This document shows, in pieces, positions 57,553 through 64,000 of a DNA stretch of 64,000 nt. Position 1 is the stretch's first letter; the number at the start of each line of letters is the position of its first letter. Below the pieces are notes generated by a model. The model was given only the letters and a program-made list of their open reading frames with translations. It made no database searches and was not told the origin of the DNA. The translations under genes were made by a program, and so were the position numbers. The DNA is from Mermis nigrescens (Eukaryota; Nematoda; Enoplea; Mermithida; Mermithidae). The stretch covers positions 868,001 through 932,000 of the forward strand of contig JAVLUZ010000150.1 of assembly GCA_036768485.1 (NCBI GenBank), read 5' to 3'.

Positions 57553-58359
57553 TTTTTGATTTATGCGTACGTTTTATGACCTAAATATATTTACCACATA
57601 CTTCAATATCTTTCTGTCCGTCTTTGTATATGTTTGTCTGAGAATTCTATTAAAGAAAGCAGAAACGTTTCTGACTGCAGCTATCTATTTCAAATTATTT
57701 TTATGCTATGCAAGATGCGTTGGAGAATAGCTAATAAAATCGTTTCAGCATTTAGGAATCGGTCCTTACCGACCTGTACCTACTCCGATGCATGTGCTGT
57801 TTATATGTCGTCTCAAGTCGAATTGTCCTATTGGGATCCGTATGTTTTGTGAAAGATTTTGTTGAATAATTGAAAGCCAAGCGGGCTGATCAAAATTCGA
57901 GAAAGAAAAAGTTTTATCCATTCATGAGTTCTCAATCGAAAAATGATTGTAAACCGATCCTCATCAAAGCTAATTGATAAAATTCTCTGGACTGTTTTTG
58001 CCTTACATAAATTGTAGATTAAAATTTTGAGGACATTCTTGTGCTTTTAGTTTGCTGAATTAGAGGCGTTTGCTAAGTATCGTATGGTTGAAAAGTTTTA
58101 CGCAGGACAAAGACTGTAATGTAGAAAATTGTACTTGCACTCTTTGAAACATACTCTTTACATAAATAATTTGGTTTTGTGGCCTAAGCACTTTTGAATG
58201 CGAAGAGGCTGTCCAACAGAGCTCTCCAATCACAAGACGATGTTTTGTTAATTAAAAGTTTTCAAATTTTAATGCGTGTAATTGCAGAAATAGTTCTTAC
58301 AGCTGATTCATTCATAACCAGGGTGGCTCTAAACTTGCACACCAATTTGTACGTAACTA
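57553..58359. other. Spacer between UTP25 and the satellite
   Basis: Contains the UTP25 3' UTR with AATAAA at about 57732. An AATCGTTTCAG acceptor-like site at 57738-57748 is followed by an open stretch, not assignable. The N gap follows. Confidence 0.4.
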
Positions 58360-58459
58360 NNNNNNNNNNNNNNNNNNNNNNNNNNNNNNNNNNNNNNNNN
58401 NNNNNNNNNNNNNNNNNNNNNNNNNNNNNNNNNNNNNNNNNNNNNNNNNNNNNNNNNNN
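58360..58459. other. Assembly gap, 100 N
   Basis: Exactly 100 N, a conventional placeholder for a gap of unknown length. It sits at the left edge of the satellite, so the array was probably collapsed or broken here. Confidence 0.98.
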
Positions 58460-61400
58460 AAAGAAATTGCAATAGTTTAATTTTATATACACTGTTATTG
58501 TTTTATGATTTTGAAATCTGCAAAATCTGACTACTCATTTTTTGTGTTTCTTCTTTTTTATAGTACCACACATATGGCCAATTAGGACTTATCTGACGTT
58601 GCAATGTGACTCTTATGGGTGCGCTCAATAAACTAATTTTCGCTTTATTAAATTGATTTTTAAAAGGTGTAAAGTCTGATGGTCAGCTTAAGTCATAATG
58701 CATAGTCTGACTATCTGTCCTACCTTGATAGCAAAGCAGGACGTGTAATACATTAAAATTCAGCTCAAAATGGGTAAGTCAGATTTCTCTAATCAAATCT
58801 ATGGCGATTTCACTATAGAAGTTGTTAAAATTTTAAAAAGTAATTGCAATACTTTAATTTTGTTATACACTGTTATTGTTTTTTGATTTTGAAGTCTGCA
58901 AAATCTGACTACTCATTTTTCGTATTTCTGCTTTTTTACAGTACCACACATATGGCCAATTAGGACTTTTCTGATGTTGCAATGTGATTGTTATGGCTGC
59001 GCTCAAGAAACTAATTTTCGCTCCACCAAATTGATTTTTGAAAGGTGTAAAGTCTGATGGTCAGCTTAAGTCATAATGCATAGTCTGACTATCTGTCCTA
59101 CCTTGATAGCAAAGCAGGACGTGTAATACATTAAAATTCAGCTCAAAATGGGTAAGTCAGATTTCTCTAATCAAATCTATGGCGATTTCACTATAGAAGT
59201 TGTTAAAATTTTAAAAAGTAATTGCAATACTTTAATTTTGTTATACACTGTTATTGTTTTTTGATTTTGAAGTCTGCAAAATCTGACTACTCATTTTTCG
59301 TATTTCTGCTTTTTTACAGTACACATATGGCCAATTAGGACTTTTCTGATGTGCAATGTGATTGTTATGGCTGCGCTCAAGAAACTAATTTTCGCTCCAC
59401 CAAATTGATTTTTGAAAGGTGTAAAGTCTGACGGTCAGCTTAACTCATAATGCATAGTCTGACTATCTGTCGCACCTTGATAGCAAAGCAGGACGTGTAA
59501 TACATTAAAATTCAGCTCAAAATGGGAAAGTCAGATTTCTCTAATTAAATCTGTGGCGATTTCACTATAGAAGTTGTTAAAATTTTAAAAAGAAATTGCA
59601 ATAGTTTAATTTTGTTATACACTGTTATTGTTTTATGATTTTGAAATCTGCAAAATCTGACTACTCATTTTTTGTGTTTCTTCTTTTTTATAGTACCACA
59701 CATATGGCCAATTAGGACTTATCTGACGTTGCAATGTGACTCTTATGGGTGCGCTCAATAAACTAATTTTCGCTTTATTAAATTGATTTTTAAAAGGTGT
59801 AAAGTCTGATGGTCAGCTTAAGTCATAATGCATAGTCTGACTATCTGTCGCTACCTTGATAGCAAAGCAGGACGTGTAATACATTAAAATTCAGCTCAAA
59901 ATGGGAAAGTCAGATTTCTCTAATTAAATCTGTGGCGATTTCACTATAGAAGTTGTTAAAATTTCAAAAAGAAATTGCAATAGTTTAATTTTGTTATACA
60001 CTGTTATTGTTTTTTGATTTTGAAATCTGCAAAATCTGACTACTCATTTTTTGTGTTTCTTCTTTTTTATAGTACCACACATATGGCCAATTAGGACTTA
60101 TCTGACGTTGCAATGTGACTCTTATGGGTGCGCTCAATAAACTAATTTTCGCTTTATTAAATTGATTTTTAAAAGGTGTAAAGTCTGATGGTCAGCTTAA
60201 GTCATAATGCATAGTCTGACTATCTGTCGCTACCTTGATAGCAAAGCAGGACGTGTAATACATTAAAATTCAGCTCAAAATGGGTAAGTCAGATTTCTCT
60301 AATCAAATCTATGGCGATTTCACTATAGAAGTTGTTAAAATTTTAAAAAGTAATTGCAATACTTTAATTTTGTTATACACTGTTATTGTTTTTTGATTTT
60401 GAAGTCTGCAAAATCTGACTACTCATTTTTTGTGTTTCTTCTTTTTTATAGTACCACACATATGGCCAATTAGGACTTATCTGACGTTGCAATGTGACTC
60501 TTATGGGTGCGCTCAATAAACTAATTTTCGCTTTATTAAATTGATTTTTAAAAGGTGTAAAGTCTGATGGTCAGCTTAAGTCATAATGCATAGTCTGACT
60601 ATCTGTCCTACCTTGATAGCAAAGCAGGACGTGTAATACATTAAAATTCAGCTCAAAATGGGTAAGTCAGATTTCTCTAATCAAATCTATGGCGATTTCA
60701 CTATAGAAGTTGTTAAAATTTTAAAAAGTAATTGCAATACTTTAATTTTGTTATACACTGTTATTGTTTTTTGATTTTGAAGTCTGCAAAATCTGACTAC
60801 TCATTTTTCGTATTTCTGCTTTTTTACAGTACACATATGGCCAATTAGGACTTTTCTGATGTGCAATGTGATTGTTATGGCTGCGCTCAAGAAACTAATT
60901 TTCGCTCCACCAAATTGATTTTTGAAAGGTGTAAAGTCTGACGGTCAGCTTAACTCATAATGCATAGTCTGACTATCTGTCGCACCTTGATAGCAAAGCA
61001 GGACGTGTAATACATTAAAATTCAGCTCAAAATGGGAAAGTCAGATTTCTCTAATTAAATCTGTGGCGATTTCACTATAGAAGTTGTTAAAATTTTAAAA
61101 AAGAAATTGCAATAGTTTAATTTTATTATACACTGTTATTGTTTTATGATTTTGAAATCTGCAAAATCTGACTACTCATTTTTTGTGTTTCTTCTTTTTT
61201 ATAGTACCACACATATGGCCAATTAGGACTTATCTGACGTTGCAATGTGACTCTTATGGGTGCGCTCAATAAACTAATTTTCGCTTTATTAAATTGATTT
61301 TTAAAAGGTGTAAAGTCTGATGGTCAGCTTAAGTCATAATGCATAGTCTGACTATCTGTCCTACCTTGATAGCAAAGCAGGACGTGTAATACATTAAAAT

Positions 61401-63886
61401 TCAGCTCAAAATGGGTAAGTCAGATTTCTCTAATCAAATCTATGGCGATTTCACTATAGAAGTTGTTAAAATTTTAAAAAGTAATTGCAATACTTTAATT
61501 TTGTTATACACTGTTATTGTTTTTTGATTTTGAAGTCTGCAAAATCTGACTACTCATTTTTCGTATTTCTGCTTTTTTACAGTACACATATGGCCAATTA
61601 GGACTTTTCTGATGTGCAATGTGATTGTTATGGCTGCGCTCAAGAAACTAATTTTCGCTCCACCAAATTGATTTTTGAAAGGTGTAAAGTCTGACGGTCA
61701 GCTTAACTCATAATGCATAGTCTGACTATCTGTCGCACCTTGATAGCAAAGCAGGACGTGTAATACATTAAAATTCAGCTCAAAATGGGAAAGTCAGATT
61801 TCTCTAATTAAATCTGTGGCGATTTCACTATAGAAGTTGTTAAAATTTTAAAAAGAAATTGCAATAGTTTAATTTTGTTATACACTGTTATTGTTTTATG
61901 ATTTTGAAATCTGCAAAATCTGACTACTCATTTTTTGTGTTTCTTCTTTTTTATAGTACCACACATATGGCCAATTAGGACTTATCTGACGTTGCAATGT
62001 GACTCTTATGGGTGCGCTCAATAAACTAATTTTCGCTTTATTAAATTGATTTTTAAAAGGTGTAAAGTCTGATGGTCAGCTTAAGTCATAATGCATAGTC
62101 TGACTATCTGTCCTACCTTGATAGCAAAGCAGGACGTGTAATACATTAAAATTCAGCTCAAAATGGGTAAGTCAGATTTCTCTAATCAAATCTATGGCGA
62201 TTTCACTATAGAAGTTGTTAAAATTTTAAAAAGAAATTGCAATACTTTAATTTTGTTATACACTGTTATTGTTTTTTGATTTTGAAGTCTGCAAAATCTG
62301 ACTACTCATTTTTCGTGTTTCTGCTTTTTTATAGTACCACACATATGGCCAATTAGGACTTATCTGACGTTGCAATGTGACTGTTATGGGTGCGCTCAAT
62401 AAACTAATTTTCGCTTTCATTAAATTGATTTTTAAAAGGTGTAAAGTCTGATGGTCAGCTTAAGTCATAATGCATAGTCTGACTATCTGTCGCTACCTTG
62501 ATAGCAAAGCAGGACGTGTAATACATTAAAATTCAGCTCAAAATGGGTAAGTCAGATTTCTCTAATCAAATCTATGGCGATTTCACTATAGAAGTTGTTA
62601 AAATTTTAAAAAGTAATTGCAATACTTTAATTTTGTTATACACTGTTATTGTTTTTTGATTTTGAAGTCTGCAAAATCTGACTACTCATTTTTCGTATTT
62701 CTGCTTTTTTACAGTACACATATGGCCAATTAGGACTTTTCTGATGTGCAATGTGATTGTTATGGCTGCGCTCAAGAAACTAATTTTCGCTCCACCAAAT
62801 TGATTTTTGAAAGGTGTAAAGTCTGACGGTCAGCTTAACTCATAATGCATAGTCTGACTATCTGTCGCACCTTGATAGCAAAGCAGGACGTGTAATACAT
62901 TAAAATTCAGCTCAAAATGGGAAAGTCAGATTTCTCTAATTAAATCTGTGGCGATTTCACTATAGAAGTTCTTAAAATTTAAAAAAGAAATTGCAATAGT
63001 TTAATTTTATATACACTGTTATTGTTTTATAATTTTGAAATCTGCAAAATCTGACTACTCATTTTTTGTGTTTCTTCTTTTTTATAGTACCACACATATG
63101 GCCAATTAGGACTTATCTGACGTTGCAATGTGACTCTTATGGGTGCGCTCAATAAACTAATTTTCGCTTTATTAAATTGATTTTTAAAAGGTGTAAAGTC
63201 TGATGGTCAGCTTAAGTCATAATGCATAGTCTGACTATCTGTCCTACCTTGATAGCAAAGCAGGACGTGTAATACATTAAAATTCAGCTCAAAATGGGTA
63301 AGTCAGATTTCTCTAATCAAATCTATGGCGATTTCACTATAGAAGTTGTTAAAATTTTAAAAAGTAATTGCAATACTTTAATTTTGTTATACACTGTTAT
63401 TGTTTTTTGATTTTGAAGTCTGCAAAATCTGACTACTCATTTTTCGTATTTCTGCTTTTTTACAGTACACATATGGCCAATTAGGACTTTTCTGATGTGC
63501 AATGTGATTGTTATGGCTGCGCTCAAGAAACTAATTTTCGCTCCACCAAATTGATTTTTGAAAGGTGTAAAGTCTGACGGTCAGCTTAACTCATAATGCA
63601 TAGTCTGACTATCTGTCGCACCTTGATAGCAAAGCAGGACGTGTAATACATTAAAATTCAGCGCAAAATGGGAAAGTCAGATTTCTCTAATTAAATCTGT
63701 GGCGATTTCACTATAGAAGTTGTTAAAATTTCAAAAAGAAATTGCAATAGTTTAATTTTGTTATACACTGTTATTGTTTTATGATTTTGAAATCTGCAAA
63801 ATCTGACTACTCATTTTTTGTGTTTCTTCTTTTTTATAGTACCACACATATGGCCAATTAGGACTTTTCGATGTGCAATGTGATTG
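58460..63886. repeat. Satellite array, unit about 377 bp, 14-15 copies
   Basis: The word GGCCAATTAGGACTT recurs at 58576, 58954, 59329, 59706, 60085, 60464, 60839, 61217, 61592, 61969, 62347, 62724, 63100, 63475 and 63852 (spacing 375-379). Two main subtypes: A (ATAGTACCACACATATGG, GGGTGCGCTCAATAAAC) and B (ACAGTACACATATGG, GGCTGCGCTCAAGAAAC), in order A B B A A A B A B A A' B A B then a truncated unit. Each unit has four TCTGAC/GTCAGA words. The last unit ends near 63886. Confidence 0.95.
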
Positions 63887-64000
63887 GCTGAAAGAATAAA
63901 AACTATAGATTAACCATAAATCCGGCGCGAAGCACCGTAAAATTTCCAGTTTAATAGCTCAAAAGTACATTAAAAACCTGTTTTGGTGGTGTTTTAGACC
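63887..64000. other. Right flank of the satellite
   Basis: AT-rich sequence with a GGCGCGAAGCACC hairpin at about 63922, i.e. the dispersed-repeat landscape resumes. Confidence 0.5.

Noticed and set aside
57749..57905. Open stretch after an acceptor-like site downstream of UTP25 (reads HLGIGPYRPVPTPMHVLF)
   Set aside because: UTP25 is already complete at 57552, there is no partner exon, and two frames are open at once. Not enough to call a gene.
58194..58492. Frames spanning the N gap
   Set aside because: They are artefacts of translating through N.
58460..63886. CRISPR-like array
   Set aside because: Units are about 377 bp and contiguous without unique spacers, so it is a eukaryotic satellite.

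Overview
The window looks like a stretch of a metazoan nuclear genome, most likely an invertebrate and possibly an arthropod (the phylum is a guess). It is AT-rich, its genes are split by spliceosomal introns of 60 bp to 6.7 kb, and most of the DNA is transposon relics. No bacterial operon, phage, CRISPR array or confident tRNA/rRNA gene is visible. A 100-base run of N at 58360-58459 marks an assembly gap.

Four genes can be reconstructed with in-phase splice junctions. On the minus strand: (1) a DNAJC30/DnaJ-60-like J-domain protein with a C-terminal membrane anchor (7621 to 4691, two exons, apparently joined by a GC-AG intron); (2) a 174-residue protein with a C-terminal SUMO-like (Rad60-SLD type) domain lacking a diglycine tail (19702 to 11016, three exons). 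On the plus strand: (3) Elongin B (34462 to 38667, four exons, the first apparently contributing only the start ATG); (4) UTP25/DEF, the degenerate-helicase factor of the small-subunit processome (44997 to 57552, six exons, 663 residues). Two orphan exon-like pieces (an SLC9B/NHA-like antiporter segment at 23172-23315 and a helical segment at 29029-29230) lie in the repeat-rich middle.

Everything else is dominated by short non-autonomous DNA transposons. I group them into families (F1-F10) by shared interior sequence; many copies keep exact or near-exact 8-bp target-site duplications, the signature of hAT-type transposition. They nest in each other: F1 in F2, F2 in F1, F4 in F3, and F1 inside a 2-kb element with CAGAGCCCTG termini. 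A hairpin of the form GGCGC-TTC-GCGCC recurs in several otherwise different families. The block 21-31.5 kb is a graveyard of non-LTR (CR1/Jockey-type APE + RT) retrotransposon copies, mostly on the minus strand; another 3' fragment sits in UTP25 intron 4. 

The right end (58460-63886) is a tandem satellite of about 377 bp per unit, 14 to 15 units in at least two subtypes arranged in a higher-order pattern. It begins at the N gap, under 1 kb downstream of UTP25, so the true array is probably longer than shown. The four genes are housekeeping or regulatory functions (mitochondrial or membrane co-chaperone, SUMO-like adaptor, ubiquitin-ligase/elongation adaptor, ribosome biogenesis) with no evident shared pathway; their proximity appears incidental.
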